A DNA stretch of 40,503 nt from an uncultured Prevotella sp. (GCA_900314195.1 OMUH01000001.1:1-40503), one strand, 5' to 3'; shown: positions 8,625 through 16,549, counted from the first letter of the stretch. Numbers and translations: made by a program. The notes: generated by a model not told the origin, from the sequence alone.

Positions 8625-8677
8625 AAGCACGCTCACACATCATTTTTTTAGCTGTGTGCACGTGCTTTTTAATTTTT
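8625..8677 (+). terminator. Terminator after trxA
   Basis: AAGCACG (8625-8631) pairs with CGTGCTT (8661-8667), and an inner CACACA (8634-8639) pairs with TGTGTG (8653-8658). The stem is followed by TTTAATTTTTTT. Its 3' end is only about 10 bp before the next start codon, so the next gene may depend on read-through or on a promoter inside this stretch. Confidence 0.65.
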
Positions 8678-8684
8678 TTCAATC

Positions 8685-9095
8685 ATGAAGGTAAAAAGAA
8701 CAGCTGCAGCAGTGGCATCAGGCATTATTCTGACTGTGAGCACTGTTGTGATGACCAGTGCCGTAAAGGCTGACAGCAACATACGCTATGAGGGCAAGAC
8801 GGCCATAGTAAACACTGCAGAGATAGCAAAAAACGTGCGTGGCTTCAGAGGGGCCACACCGGTAGAGATATACATTAAAAAGGGACAGATTGAGAAAATC
8901 GTTCCGCTGAGAAATCAGGAGACGCCGAAATTCTTTGCAAAGGCCCGCACGCTGCTGAACAATTATACTGGCAAGAGCGTTTCAAAGGCTGCCAGGATGC
9001 AGGTAGACGGTGTCTCGGGAGCTACCTTCTCAAGCAAGGCACTGAAAAAGAATGTCGAGCTCGGACTGGCATACTATAAAAAGCACAGGAAATAA
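8685..9095 (+). CDS. Exported FMN-binding-domain protein
   Basis: The 136-residue protein has an N-terminal hydrophobic signal or anchor (about residues 9-27, ending TSAVKADS) and then one FMN-binding domain of the RnfG/NqrC type. The key motif is VDGVSGATFSS (about 107-117). In this family a Thr or Ser of the SGATxSS motif carries the covalently attached flavin, so T114 is the likely site. The domain stands alone rather than inside an Rnf or Nqr complex, and no other subunits are nearby. It likely acts on the outer face of the cytoplasmic membrane in an electron-transfer step whose partner cannot be named. It is 6 bp upstream of tadA and probably co-transcribed with it. Confidence 0.8.
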   Translation: MKVKRTAAAVASGIILTVSTVVMTSAVKADSNIRYEGKTAIVNTAEIAKNVRGFRGATPVEIYIKKGQIEKIVPLRNQETPKFFAKARTLLNNYTGKSVSKAARMQVDGVSGATFSSKALKKNVELGLAYYKKHRK

Positions 9096-9101
9096 AAATA
9101 T

Positions 9102-9563
9102 ATGAAAGGAAAAGAAGACAACGACCGGCAGGCCGACGAACAGTTTATGCGCATGGCGCTGCGCGAGGCTCAGGCTGCATTCAACGACGGCGAGATACCC
9201 GTCGGCGCTGTCGTGACCTGTCGCGGACGCATCATCTCACGGGCGCACAACCTCACTGAGACGCTGCACGACGTGACTGCTCATGCAGAGATGCAGGCCA
9301 TCACGTCAGCAGCCAACTATCTGAACGGAAAGTATCTTGATGAATGCACGCTCTACGTGACCGTAGAGCCATGCGTGATGTGCGCCGGCGCCCTCGGATG
9401 GTCGCAGATTGGCAGACTGGTGTTCGGCGCTGCCGATGAGAAACGCGGATACCGCGCCCTGGCACCTTTCGCACTGCATCCGCGCACAGAGGTGACAAGC
9501 GGCATTCTTGAAGCTGACTGCGCAGCACTCATGCTGGACTTCTTCAGGAAGCTGAGACATTAA
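9102..9563 (+). CDS. tadA: tRNA-specific adenosine deaminase
   Basis: This enzyme deaminates adenosine 34 to inosine in the anticodon of tRNA-Arg(ACG), allowing decoding of CGN codons. The 153-residue protein has the cytidine/deoxycytidylate deaminase zinc signature: HAEMQA (about 61-66, with zinc ligand His and catalytic Glu) and PCVMCAGAL (about 90-98, the two Cys ligands). The N-terminal EQFMRMALREAQAAFNDGEIPVGAV is typical of TadA. The start sits 6 bp after the FMN-binding gene, and the few extra N-terminal residues (MKGKEDNDRQAD) are common variation. A very strong terminator follows about 110 bp downstream. Confidence 0.94.
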   Translation: MKGKEDNDRQADEQFMRMALREAQAAFNDGEIPVGAVVTCRGRIISRAHNLTETLHDVTAHAEMQAITSAANYLNGKYLDECTLYVTVEPCVMCAGALGWSQIGRLVFGAADEKRGYRALAPFALHPRTEVTSGILEADCAALMLDFFRKLRH

Positions 9564-9673
9564 GTAATGTATGATAAAATGAATATCAGCTCCACATGCA
9601 GAAACCGTGAATTGTGCCATGCGCTCAAGTCATGCAAAGAACTTAGACTTATTGTCAGAACAGTTTATTACGG

Positions 9674-9713
9674 AACAAGGCCGGATATACATCTCTGTAT
9701 ATCCGGCCTTGTT
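9674..9713. terminator. Bidirectional terminator between tadA and the lipoprotein gene
   Basis: The arms AACAAGGCCGGATATACA (9674-9691) and TGTATATCCGGCCTTGTT (9696-9713) are a perfect 18-bp stem with a TCTC loop. It lies between convergent genes. An 11-bp direct repeat based on TGTTATAATAT follows at about 9710-9731. Confidence 0.85.
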
Positions 9714-9735
9714 ATAATATTGTTATAATATCCTG

Positions 9736-10587
9736 TTACTTCACCAGAACGACAAGATACTTGCTTGTTGACCAGAAAAGCTGAGGATTAGTAATTCTCA
9801 ATGTGTACTGCTCTGTGTTGTCCTTTGTCAGCTGATAGCTGCTCGACGGATGAGCTGTGAGAAGCTTTGCCTTCTTGCTGTAGAGCTTGATTTCACGCGT
9901 GCGGCGGATGTCTATCTTCGTGAAATAGCCACGGTTGAAGTTTCCGTTCAACACCTTCTTATGTTCATAAATGCCCTGTGTCTTAAGCTCTTTCTTTGTG
10001 CCGAAAGCATACCATGCCGTGTTAAGCTGCAAATCCTGCTGGGATATTGTCTCACTCTTGCGGGCATTGTCAGAAGACAAATCACCAGCTGTAGAGATGA
10101 GGTTGTTGACAGTTTCATCAAGCTGAGCTATGTGAATATCCTTAGCATCGAGTTCCTCGCGCATCTTCTGCAGCTGCTCGTTCTTTTCCTCAAGCTGCTT
10201 GTTAAGGTTCTCAAGAGTTTTCTGCAGTTGCTTGCTTTTAAAGCTGCTGCTGCCAAGCCGTTTGTTAAGCTGAGCGATAAGCTTACGGTTCTTGTCCATT
10301 CGCTCAGCAATGAACTTGATGTTCTCACGAATCACCTGACGGCGGTTACGGCCTTCTCCGTTCTGAGCAAGATCAACACGGTGCTCAGCCTCGTTAATCT
10401 GCCGGAAGCCTTCCTCAACATCATTCAGAATGGCAAGAGTAGAATCATACTCCACCTTATTCTTCTGAATAATATTGTTCAGCGAGTCCCTTACACGTAT
10501 AGCCTCAAGATTCGGCGTCTTATTGTTGTCACTGCAGGCAGTGAAAACCATGGCTCCTATAAAAGCCAGTAACAGTAGCTTCTTCAT
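9736..10587 (-). CDS. Coiled-coil lipoprotein of unknown function
   Basis: The 283-residue protein begins MKKLLLLAFIGAMVFTACSD, a lipoprotein signal with the acylated cysteine expected at C18. The next roughly 140 residues are rich in Glu, Lys, Gln and Leu with heptad-like spacing (for example LEEKNEQLQKMREELDAKD), indicating a long coiled coil. A compact C-terminal region of about 90 residues follows (TAWYAFGTKKELKTQGI to the end), rich in Tyr and Thr and probably beta-structured. It may be an envelope spacer or scaffold, but no family function is recognised. It lies 84 bp downstream of rsmI on the same strand. No -7 element was found in that gap, so it may share the rsmI transcript. Confidence 0.8.
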   Translation of the reverse strand: MKKLLLLAFIGAMVFTACSDNNKTPNLEAIRVRDSLNNIIQKNKVEYDSTLAILNDVEEGFRQINEAEHRVDLAQNGEGRNRRQVIRENIKFIAERMDKNRKLIAQLNKRLGSSSFKSKQLQKTLENLNKQLEEKNEQLQKMREELDAKDIHIAQLDETVNNLISTAGDLSSDNARKSETISQQDLQLNTAWYAFGTKKELKTQGIYEHKKVLNGNFNRGYFTKIDIRRTREIKLYSKKAKLLTAHPSSSYQLTKDNTEQYTLRITNPQLFWSTSKYLVVLVK

Positions 10588-10671
10588 GTCTTATCTTTTT
10601 GATTGTTTTTTCGGTTTCGCTTTGGTTTATTCTTTACCCTTCTTGTTTTATTGTAGATTATGCTTGTTTCA

Positions 10672-11403
10672 TTAATCTTCAGACTCATCACCAATGTCTT
10701 CGGCGTCATTCTTATGAGCCTTTTCGTCTTTTTTGTCACAGCCGGCAACGACTATAACGAACTCACCTTTCGGCGCAACATCGGTGAAATGCTGTATGAC
10801 CTCAGCAATAGTGCCGCGCACGCTCTCTTCATGCACCTTCGATATCTCACGGCAACAGCTGACATGCCTGTCACTGCCGAACACTTCGGCGAACTGCTGC
10901 AGAGTTTTCAGAACACGATACGGCGATTCATAGAATATCATTGTACGCTGTTCCTTGCTGAGCTCTTCAAGACGTGTCTGACGTCCTTTCTTACGTGGAA
11001 GAAAGCCTTCAAAGCAGAAGCGGTCACACGGCAGCCCTGAAGACACTATGGCAGGAATGCAAGCTGTAGCACCGGGAAGCGTCTGTACGGTTATACCCTC
11101 CGCCGCAGCCTCACGGGCCAGGAAAAAACCGGGGTCACTGATTCCCGGCGTACCGGCATCGCTGACAAGCGCAATGGTCTCACCGCCTTTGAGGCGCTCA
11201 ATTACACCGGCCGTCGTTCCATGCTCGTTATATTTATGATGTGCCATCAAGTGATTGTGTATGTCAAAATGTTTCAGCAGAATGCCCGTCGTACGGGTAT
11301 CTTCCGCCAAAATCAAATCAGCCTCACGCAGCACTTTTACGGCACGGAAGGTCATATCTTCCATATTTCCCACAGGCGTGGGTACGATGTACAGTATTCC
11401 CAT
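10672..11403 (-). CDS. rsmI: 16S rRNA (cytidine(1402)-2'-O)-methyltransferase
   Basis: This enzyme methylates the 2'-OH of C1402 in the decoding centre of 16S rRNA using S-adenosylmethionine. The tetrapyrrole-methylase fold is evident from [19 protein letters not shown] (residues 5-23), [25 protein letters not shown] and [17 protein letters not shown]. The 243 residues lack the extra C-terminal domain of longer RsmI proteins and end in an acidic tail (EDIGDESED). The start is followed closely downstream by the coding blocks expected for the family, and a consensus promoter lies just upstream. It diverges from tdk. The coiled-coil lipoprotein gene follows on the same strand. Confidence 0.95.
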   Translation of the reverse strand: MGILYIVPTPVGNMEDMTFRAVKVLREADLILAEDTRTTGILLKHFDIHNHLMAHHKYNEHGTTAGVIERLKGGETIALVSDAGTPGISDPGFFLAREAAAEGITVQTLPGATACIPAIVSSGLPCDRFCFEGFLPRKKGRQTRLEELSKEQRTMIFYESPYRVLKTLQQFAEVFGSDRHVSCCREISKVHEESVRGTIAEVIQHFTDVAPKGEFVIVVAGCDKKDEKAHKNDAEDIGDESED

Positions 11404-11419
11404 TGTAAGTTTTCATCGG

Positions 11420-11450
11420 CAAATGTAACTATTTATTCTATGATAGCAAA
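11420..11450 (-). promoter_or_regulatory. Promoter of rsmI
   Basis: On the minus strand the -7 box is TACATTTG (11427-11420) and the -33 TTTG is at 11450-11447, with a 19-bp spacer. The leader before the start at 11403 would be very short, about 10 nt. Confidence 0.7.
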
Positions 11451-11490
11451 AAAAATAATTGCTTTTTTCCATTTTTTAAATAGCGTTTTG

Positions 11491-11498
11491 TACTTTTG
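11491..11498 (+). promoter_or_regulatory. -7 promoter element of tdk
   Basis: TACTTTTG fits TAnnTTTG exactly and lies 7 bp before the tdk ATG at 11506, so the transcript would be nearly leaderless. No -33 TTTG sits at the usual distance; a TTG at 11459-11461 is about 29 bp away. Confidence 0.45.
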
Positions 11499-11505
11499 CA
11501 CCCGT

Positions 11506-12096
11506 ATGAATGATAATCTGCAAGGAGAGAAGCGGCGTTCGGGCCGCATCGAAGTAATCTGCGGCTCAATGTTCTCCGGAAAAACCGAGGAGCTGATACG
11601 CCGTATGCGACGCGCTACATTCGCACGTCTGAAAGTCGGGATTTTCAAGCCGACCATTGACACGCGCTATTCCGACAGTGACGTGGTGAGCCATGACCAC
11701 AACGCCATAACATCCACACCGGTAAGCACGTCTGCTGACATTCTGTCACTTGGCAGCACGCTCGACGTGGTGGGCATTGACGAAGCGCAGTTTTTTGACA
11801 ACGGACTGCCGAAAATATGCAATGAGCTGGCCAACAACGGCGTCAGGGTGATAGTTGCAGGTCTTGACATGGATTACAAGGGGATACCGTTCGGCCCAAT
11901 ACCTTCCCTATGCGCTATAGCTGACGACGTTACAAAAGTGCACGCCATCTGCGTGCGCTGCGGCGCACAGGCATGGGCAAGCCACAGGCTCGTGCGCACA
12001 CGGAAAAGAGTTTTGTTAGGAGAGCAGGAAGACTACGAGCCTCTGTGCCGTGACTGTTATCAGAAGGCAATATTGGATGACAAAACGCGACATTAA
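11506..12096 (+). CDS. tdk: Thymidine kinase
   Basis: This enzyme phosphorylates thymidine to dTMP with ATP in nucleotide salvage. It is the type II (TK1-like) zinc-binding tetramer family, 196 residues from the ATG at 11506. Motifs: P-loop GSMFSGKT (20-27), IDEAQFF (91-97, with the catalytic glutamate E93), the lasso region, and two zinc pairs, CVRC (C149, C152) and CRDC (C181, C184). The open frame extends upstream to 11221, but that part overlaps the divergent rsmI gene and has no family resemblance. The promoter element at 11491 also argues for the start given here. An AI-2E-family transporter gene follows 71 bp downstream. Confidence 0.95.
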   Translation: MNDNLQGEKRRSGRIEVICGSMFSGKTEELIRRMRRATFARLKVGIFKPTIDTRYSDSDVVSHDHNAITSTPVSTSADILSLGSTLDVVGIDEAQFFDNGLPKICNELANNGVRVIVAGLDMDYKGIPFGPIPSLCAIADDVTKVHAICVRCGAQAWASHRLVRTRKRVLLGEQEDYEPLCRDCYQKAILDDKTRH

Positions 12097-12167
12097 ATAA
12101 TTGCCAAAGTGACAGACGGCAGACACGCTCACGAAACATCAACAATAAACAATATAAAAAAGGCAAC

Positions 12168-13295
12168 ATGGAAACAGCAAACAGACAGGAAATTACCTTC
12201 GACAAATTTATAAGGTGGGTTGGTACCGGAGCTCTTATAATATGCGTGCTGGCCCTTGTCAACTATCTCAGCAGCGTTTTGTTGCCGTTTTTCATAGCGT
12301 GGTTTTTCGCATATCTGCTCTACCCTGTCGTCAAGTTCGTACAGTACAAGCTGCACGTGCGTGTAAGGGCTCTGGCTATCATCATCACTATGGCCGTTGT
12401 CCTTGCTGTCATTGGAGGCATCATTTATCTTATTGTTCCGCCAATGATTGAGCAGTTTGACAAGTTGTTCGACATTCTCGGCAAATGGGCTCACCATACG
12501 ACACACACAAACAATATCACTGCGTGGGTAAAAAACTGGGTGATAGAGAACCAGACTCAGATAGAACATTATGTAAGGTCACAGGACTTCTCTGACGCGA
12601 TAAAGACAGCCATGCCGAAGCTCGCGAATGTGCTCGGACAGACGGCAAGCGTCATTATTTCAATAGTTGCGTCGCTGATCATGCTGCTTTACATGTTCTT
12701 CATTCTTCTCGATTACGAATACCTGACAACCAACTGGATTAAGATTTTTCCCAAGAAGAACCGTCCTTTCTGGCAGTCACTGATGCGCGATGTAGAAAAA
12801 GAGCTGAACAACTATATTCGCGGACAGGGAACGGTGGCACTACTGATGGGCATTATGTTCTGCATTGGATTTACGATAATAGGATTTCCTATGGCCATAG
12901 GCCTCGGCATTCTGATAGGCATCCTCGACCTCGTGCCCTACCTTCATACCTTCGCGCTCATCCCCACAGCCTTTCTCGCCATGCTGAAGGCTGCCGACAC
13001 CGGCGAGAACTTCTTTGTCGTGTTCGGACTGGCTGTCGCCGTATTCATAATCGTGCAGATTATTACCGATATGGTTGTAACGCCAAAGATAATGGGCAAG
13101 GCAATGGGTCTCAACCCTGCCATCCTGCTGCTGAGCCTCTCAGTGTGGGGCGCCATCCTCGGCTTCATAGGACTGATTATTGCCCTGCCGCTGACAACGC
13201 TTATCATGGCTTATTGGCAGCGGTACATAACAAAGGATACGGCGGACGACGGAAACACAACAGAAAAAGAACTGCCGCCGGCAGAAAAAGAATAA
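12168..13295 (+). CDS. AI-2E family transporter (PerM/UPF0118-type membrane protein)
   Basis: The 375-residue polytopic membrane protein has the family arrangement: two hydrophobic segments near the N-terminus (about 22-60), another at about 65-90, a hydrophilic segment with amphipathic helices (about 95-165), and further membrane helices from about 165 to 350. The family block GILDLVPYLHTFA and the C-terminal GLNPAILLLSLSVWGAILGFIGLIIALPLT region are clear. Members have been linked to autoinducer-2 export or Na+/H+ exchange, so the substrate is uncertain. The C-terminal tail is short and charged. It is probably co-transcribed with tdk. A small stem (ATCCG 13313-13317 with CGGAT 13322-13326) follows the stop and is only weakly terminator-like. 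Confidence 0.88.
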   Translation: METANRQEITFDKFIRWVGTGALIICVLALVNYLSSVLLPFFIAWFFAYLLYPVVKFVQYKLHVRVRALAIIITMAVVLAVIGGIIYLIVPPMIEQFDKLFDILGKWAHHTTHTNNITAWVKNWVIENQTQIEHYVRSQDFSDAIKTAMPKLANVLGQTASVIISIVASLIMLLYMFFILLDYEYLTTNWIKIFPKKNRPFWQSLMRDVEKELNNYIRGQGTVALLMGIMFCIGFTIIGFPMAIGLGILIGILDLVPYLHTFALIPTAFLAMLKAADTGENFFVVFGLAVAVFIIVQIITDMVVTPKIMGKAMGLNPAILLLSLSVWGAILGFIGLIIALPLTTLIMAYWQRYITKDTADDGNTTEKELPPAEKE

Positions 13296-13356
13296 AATTA
13301 ATATCTGCTATTATCCGTTTGCGGATGTTCATTTAAAATAATCAATTTGCCTTTGC

Positions 13357-13398
13357 AATTTAATGCACAAAATTTAATGCACAAAATTTAATACACAA
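13357..13398 (+). repeat. Three tandem 14-bp repeats
   Basis: The unit AATTTAATGCACAA occurs at 13357-13370 and 13371-13384, and with one change (AATTTAATACACAA) at 13385-13398. The array lies about 110 bp before the start of the repeat-protein gene, upstream of its promoter. Confidence 0.85.
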
Positions 13399-13450
13399 AT
13401 TAGCATTCAAAAAACTTCACAACATTGCAAGGCTTGTTTTCAACTTTTAT

Positions 13451-13481
13451 TTTGAATATTCAAAAACTTTCGTTTACTTTG
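13451..13481 (+). promoter_or_regulatory. Probable promoter of the 22-residue-repeat protein gene
   Basis: TTTG at 13451-13454 and TTACTTTG at 13474-13481 are 19 bp apart. The second box differs from TAnnTTTG at the second base. The start codon is 27 bp further at 13508. A 13-mer, TTGCAAGGCTTGT (13425-13437), lies just upstream and recurs before the DUF932 gene. Confidence 0.5.
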
Positions 13482-13507
13482 CTTATGTAATAAAAAGCAA
13501 AAGGCCT

Positions 13508-13951
13508 ATGAAAACGTTTTTTATATTCATTATGCTGCTTAGCGTCTGCACGAATACATATTCGCAGAGCTATCAGAAATACAATAAATTCCTCAACCGC
13601 ACGGAATTCTACGACAGCGACGGAAATATGACCGGATACGCAAAGCGCAATGACTTTCTTGACCGTACTGAATATTATGACAGCGACGGAAACATGAAAT
13701 CATATCAGAAAGACAACACTTTCTTAAACAGAAAAGAGACATACGACAGCGACGGAAATCCTAAGGGCTACGAGAAACAGAATGATTTTCTTAACCGCAA
13801 GGAAGTTTACGACAATGACGGAAATCTTAAATACACAAAGAAATGGAACGATTTCCTTGACAGATATGACATCTTCGACAGCGACGGCAATCAGGTCGGC
13901 TACCGCAAGTATAACACTTTTCTGGAGAGATGGGAGTATTTTGACTATTAA
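13508..13951 (+). CDS. Secreted protein of tandem 22-residue repeats, function unknown
   Basis: After a signal peptide (residues 1-19, ending NTYS before Q20), almost the whole 147-residue protein consists of about 5.7 tandem 22-residue units starting at Y22. The unit consensus is YxKxNxFLxRxExYDSDGNxxG: aromatic, charged and Asn-rich, with an invariant FLxR and a D-(S/N)-DGN turn. The DNGN/DSDGN turn resembles turns in beta-hairpin repeat proteins and possible calcium-binding loops, but no named domain was recognised. The protein is most likely an extended beta structure exported to the periplasm or surface. It converges with the 356-residue gene, and an intergenic repeat element lies between them. 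The 66-bp DNA period makes copy number liable to change. Confidence 0.8.
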   Translation: MKTFFIFIMLLSVCTNTYSQSYQKYNKFLNRTEFYDSDGNMTGYAKRNDFLDRTEYYDSDGNMKSYQKDNTFLNRKETYDSDGNPKGYEKQNDFLNRKEVYDNDGNLKYTKKWNDFLDRYDIFDSDGNQVGYRKYNTFLERWEYFDY

Positions 13952-13968
13952 CAACGTCAGAAAATAAC

Positions 13969-14040
13969 TTCCGCATGCTTTCTGCAAGAAATTTCACACG
14001 TACAGGCTGCGACCCTTGTGGCCGTCCGCAGTCTAGAAAA
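13969..14040 (+). repeat. Intergenic repeat element, copy A
   Basis: This contains TCCGCATGC (13971-13979 region), TGCTTTCTGCAAGAAA (13976-13991) and the core TTGTGGCCGTCCGCAGTC (14016-14033). AGGCTGCG (14004-14011) can pair with CGCAGTCT (14027-14034), with one G-U pair. The core recurs at 16485 and 39975, and the first block recurs at 27344. Confidence 0.7.
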
Positions 14041-14056
14041 AAAATTGCTTACACGT

Positions 14057-15127
14057 TCATTGCCACTCAATAAGATTGTCTGGCAATGCTATTCTTTTCG
14101 GTTCGCCCTTACGCCCGTCTATATAATAATGACGGGCAAGGCGTTCGTCGAATTTATCAAGAAAAGCCTCGCGTATGCGGGCACACTTCTCGTTAATGGA
14201 ATTGTTAAGAGGATCTGTAACATCCATAACGCTCTGTTTCTCTTTATCGCTCAGCCTGCCGCCGCGCAGTTCCTGATACAGGTCTGACAACTCGGCACGA
14301 TAATCAGGAAGACATTTGAAAAGAATGCCTTCACGATGACGCAGAAACAACAGATAAACAGCCTTTGGCAACGGCCGCATTCTTATCTCCATGTCATAGT
14401 CGGGCAAGATAATATGTTTCTTATGCGTAACGACAAGCCTGCTTATTTTATCATTGCCGTGAATCACCTGCCTAAGGATTTCATCACTAATTCCCATCTG
14501 ATGAAGTTTCATTATCCGCATTCTGATTTCCATTATCAGCTTCCACGAATCACGGTCAAACTCAGCATCCGCATCATAGACACTGTCTGTATCTTCTCTC
14601 AGACGATACATGATGCGGTTCTCAGCCTGTGTGACAAAAGATGATATATCTTCTGCCGCGTTCTCAAAAGAAGCCTTCAGTATTTTCGTCCGTTCACGAC
14701 GGCCTTTGTCTTCCAAGTCGTCAGGCAAGTCAAGGATATATCCATTGTACTGGTTATCGGCATCAGGATATTCCACTTCAGTATCCTTGCTGTGGAAAAG
14801 GAGCATAGGCTTTATCATGGTCTTATTTTCCGGATGAAGCATATAATTGAGAATAAAGTCATTGCCGAACTCTGTCTTTTCCAGGCTCTTGTCAACATAC
14901 GGTGCGAAATACCTGACTATATCCGATTTCATCAGTTCCCTTTCAAGCTTGGGTAAATAGCAAAAAGTATAGCTATGTCTCTTGAATATTTTCTTTATCC
15001 ACTTATAATGCTTCAATACAAAACGGTTTACAAGCTTATTATAAGTACCTTCAGTATATATAACCTGACCGTCATATTGGGTAAACGGAAGTTTTCTCAG
15101 GCCTATAGTGCAAATCATATTCTCCAT
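14057..15127 (-). CDS. Conserved hypothetical protein, unrecognised family
   Basis: I cannot assign a function to this 356-residue protein. There is no signal peptide or membrane segment, so it is probably cytoplasmic. The first 100 residues are basic and aromatic (HYKWIKKIFKRHSYTFCYLP). The C-terminal half is the most family-like: ILPDYDMEIRMRPLPKAVYL, FLRHREGILFKCLPDYRAEL, DVTDPLNNSINEKCARIREAF and RHYYIDGRKGEPKRIALP. I recall similar blocks in uncharacterised Bacteroidota proteins, but that is memory rather than a search. A -7 box (TATATTTG, minus strand 15157-15150) lies 23 bp upstream. It diverges from the DUF932 gene and converges with the repeat-protein gene, between copies A and B of the intergenic repeat. 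Confidence 0.8.
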   Translation of the reverse strand: MENMICTIGLRKLPFTQYDGQVIYTEGTYNKLVNRFVLKHYKWIKKIFKRHSYTFCYLPKLERELMKSDIVRYFAPYVDKSLEKTEFGNDFILNYMLHPENKTMIKPMLLFHSKDTEVEYPDADNQYNGYILDLPDDLEDKGRRERTKILKASFENAAEDISSFVTQAENRIMYRLREDTDSVYDADAEFDRDSWKLIMEIRMRIMKLHQMGISDEILRQVIHGNDKISRLVVTHKKHIILPDYDMEIRMRPLPKAVYLLFLRHREGILFKCLPDYRAELSDLYQELRGGRLSDKEKQSVMDVTDPLNNSINEKCARIREAFLDKFDERLARHYYIDGRKGEPKRIALPDNLIEWQ

Positions 15128-15149
15128 AATAAAAACAACATATAAACCA

Positions 15150-15157
15150 CAAATATA
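15150..15157 (-). promoter_or_regulatory. -7 element upstream of the 356-residue gene
   Basis: TATATTTG on the minus strand fits TAnnTTTG and is 23 bp from the start codon at 15127. No clear -33 TTTG is at the standard distance. Confidence 0.4.
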
Positions 15158-15262
15158 GACATTTCCGCCGACTGTCAGACATTAATTTCTGATTATTTCA
15201 TTTTGCAAGGCTTGTAATTTGAATATCTTTCTGAAAATCCACTTCATCCGACAGCAAATAAC

Positions 15263-15270
15263 TAAATTTG
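15263..15270 (+). promoter_or_regulatory. -7 element upstream of the DUF932 gene
   Basis: TAAATTTG fits TAnnTTTG, 32 bp before the ATG at 15302. No -33 TTTG is at the usual distance. TTGCAAGGCTTGT (15203-15215) followed by TTTGAATAT (15218-15226) lies upstream, as it does before the gene at 13508. Confidence 0.4.
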
Positions 15271-15301
15271 AGACAGTAAACAACTATAAAAAGATAAGAT
15301 T

Positions 15302-16387
15302 ATGAGCAAACTTATAGGGAACTACCATTCAGGGAAAGCAGAGAAACAAGGTCTTATATGGACCATTTGCGGGAAATCGTTTGACAAACCTGTACACGTG
15401 AGAGAAGCTTTGGAGGCCGTTAAAGGCAATTTTATGATTGACAAATGCCCATTGCTTGTGCTGACGCCCGATATAAAGGAGAAAATCCGCATAGGCGATA
15501 TTACAGAAGAGGATTTACATAACAATACTTTCACAAACCGTTGTGCCACCTACCGGACAGACAAAAATGTTCCGTTGGGTATTGTGTCTCCTTCTTACGG
15601 CATAGTGCAGAACAGTGCGGCCTTTGAGTTCATAGACCTGCTGTGTTCCGGTAAGGATACAGACAAGGACCACACACCGGTGATTACAAATGCCGGCATC
15701 CTTGGAAACGGAGAACGAGTATTCATTACTGCCAAGTTCCCGAAGTCTGTCATTCTTGAAAATCAGAATAACGACAACATAGATATGTACATTGTCTTTA
15801 CGAACTCACATGACGGTCTAGGCGCTGTCACTGGCCTTGTCACGCCAATACGGGTGTGGTGCAACAACACTTTGGCTTTAGCAATGAAGGACAACAGCGG
15901 AAAGGTAACCTTCAGACATACTGCCAACGTCATGCAGCATCTGGATCTCATGAAAGAAGAGAACCGTAAATTCGCATACGAATGTCTCAATATTTACAAT
16001 GCTTACGAAACATACTTCAAAGAAAAATTCGAGAAACTTAAAAACTTAAAACTTGCCGAAGCTGATCTTGACAGAATACTTGCTGAAGTATACCTTACCA
16101 ATGAGGAGAATGAAATATATAAAAAAACAAATAATTTTGAAGTGCCGGAAATATCAAACAGCAACCGCAAAATCATTTACAAAATAAAAGACTGCACAGT
16201 CTCCGGCGTGGGACAGAACAAGGAAAACAACGGAACGGCCCTTGCGCTGATCAACGGCGTGACGACATATTACCAGAACTACAGAAACTACAACTCCAAA
16301 GACTCAAAATTCAGAAGTATTACCGAGGGAAAAGCGAAACTGAACACACAAAAGATCTTCGATCTTGTAAACAAATTACAAAAATAA
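15302..16387 (+). CDS. DUF932 (phage/plasmid-like) family protein
   Basis: The 361-residue protein resembles the DUF932 / phage-plasmid-like family. The clearest blocks are NRCATYRTDKNVPLGIVSPS YGIVQN, FVDL-like FIDLLCSG, GILGNGERVFITAKFPKSV, and DMYIVFTNSHDGLGAVTGLV followed by TPIRVWCNNTLALAM. The C-terminal third is helical and basic, with GVTTYYQNYRN near the end. Members of this family are frequent on plasmids, conjugative elements and phages, and their molecular function is not established. There is no signal peptide. It diverges from the 356-residue gene across 174 bp. Its setting beside repeats and a truncated tonB tail suggests accessory DNA, though no integrase is present. Confidence 0.75.
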   Translation: MSKLIGNYHSGKAEKQGLIWTICGKSFDKPVHVREALEAVKGNFMIDKCPLLVLTPDIKEKIRIGDITEEDLHNNTFTNRCATYRTDKNVPLGIVSPSYGIVQNSAAFEFIDLLCSGKDTDKDHTPVITNAGILGNGERVFITAKFPKSVILENQNNDNIDMYIVFTNSHDGLGAVTGLVTPIRVWCNNTLALAMKDNSGKVTFRHTANVMQHLDLMKEENRKFAYECLNIYNAYETYFKEKFEKLKNLKLAEADLDRILAEVYLTNEENEIYKKTNNFEVPEISNSNRKIIYKIKDCTVSGVGQNKENNGTALALINGVTTYYQNYRNYNSKDSKFRSITEGKAKLNTQKIFDLVNKLQK

Positions 16388-16549
16388 CCATTCAAAGAAC
16401 CTGTCTGTTCAGTAATTTATTATTTTCATCACGGCATGTTGATTTTTTAGAAGGCAAATGTTGCCAACATGCAGGCCGCTGCCATTGTGGCCGTCCGCAT
16501 GCTGCTTACAGCAAGAATGTCTTTAAGACTGCGGACGGTCACATTTCTG
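16388..16549. other. Gap between the DUF932 gene and the tonB remnant
   Basis: About 75 bp after the DUF932 stop hold no recognised signal. The rest is repeat copy B. No clear terminator for the DUF932 gene was found before the hairpin at 16728. Confidence 0.5.
16468..16545 (+). repeat. Intergenic repeat element, copy B, with inverted arm
   Basis: ACATGCAGG begins at 16468 and the core TTGTGGCCGTCCGCA ends at 16499. TGTGGCCGTCCGCA (16486-16499) is mirrored by TGCGGACGGTCACA (16530-16543) with one mismatch, a 14-bp outer stem. Two smaller stems sit inside: TGCTG/CAGCA (16500-16504, 16509-16513) and GTCTT/AAGAC (16519-16523, 16525-16529). The result is a branched fold just before the tonB remnant. 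Confidence 0.7.

Noticed and set aside
11221..11505. A 95-codon N-terminal extension of tdk
   Set aside because: It overlaps rsmI and its promoter. Thymidine kinase homology and the -7 element place the start at 11506.
14016..14045. Copy A as a terminator for the convergent genes
   Set aside because: The 8-bp stem is followed by an A-run on the plus strand, and the T-run precedes it on the minus strand, so neither direction fits a standard terminator.
16530..16549. Extension of the tonB tail upstream through TVTF
   Set aside because: The four-residue match falls in the inverted arm of repeat copy B, which matches the repeat family better. It is treated as coincidence.
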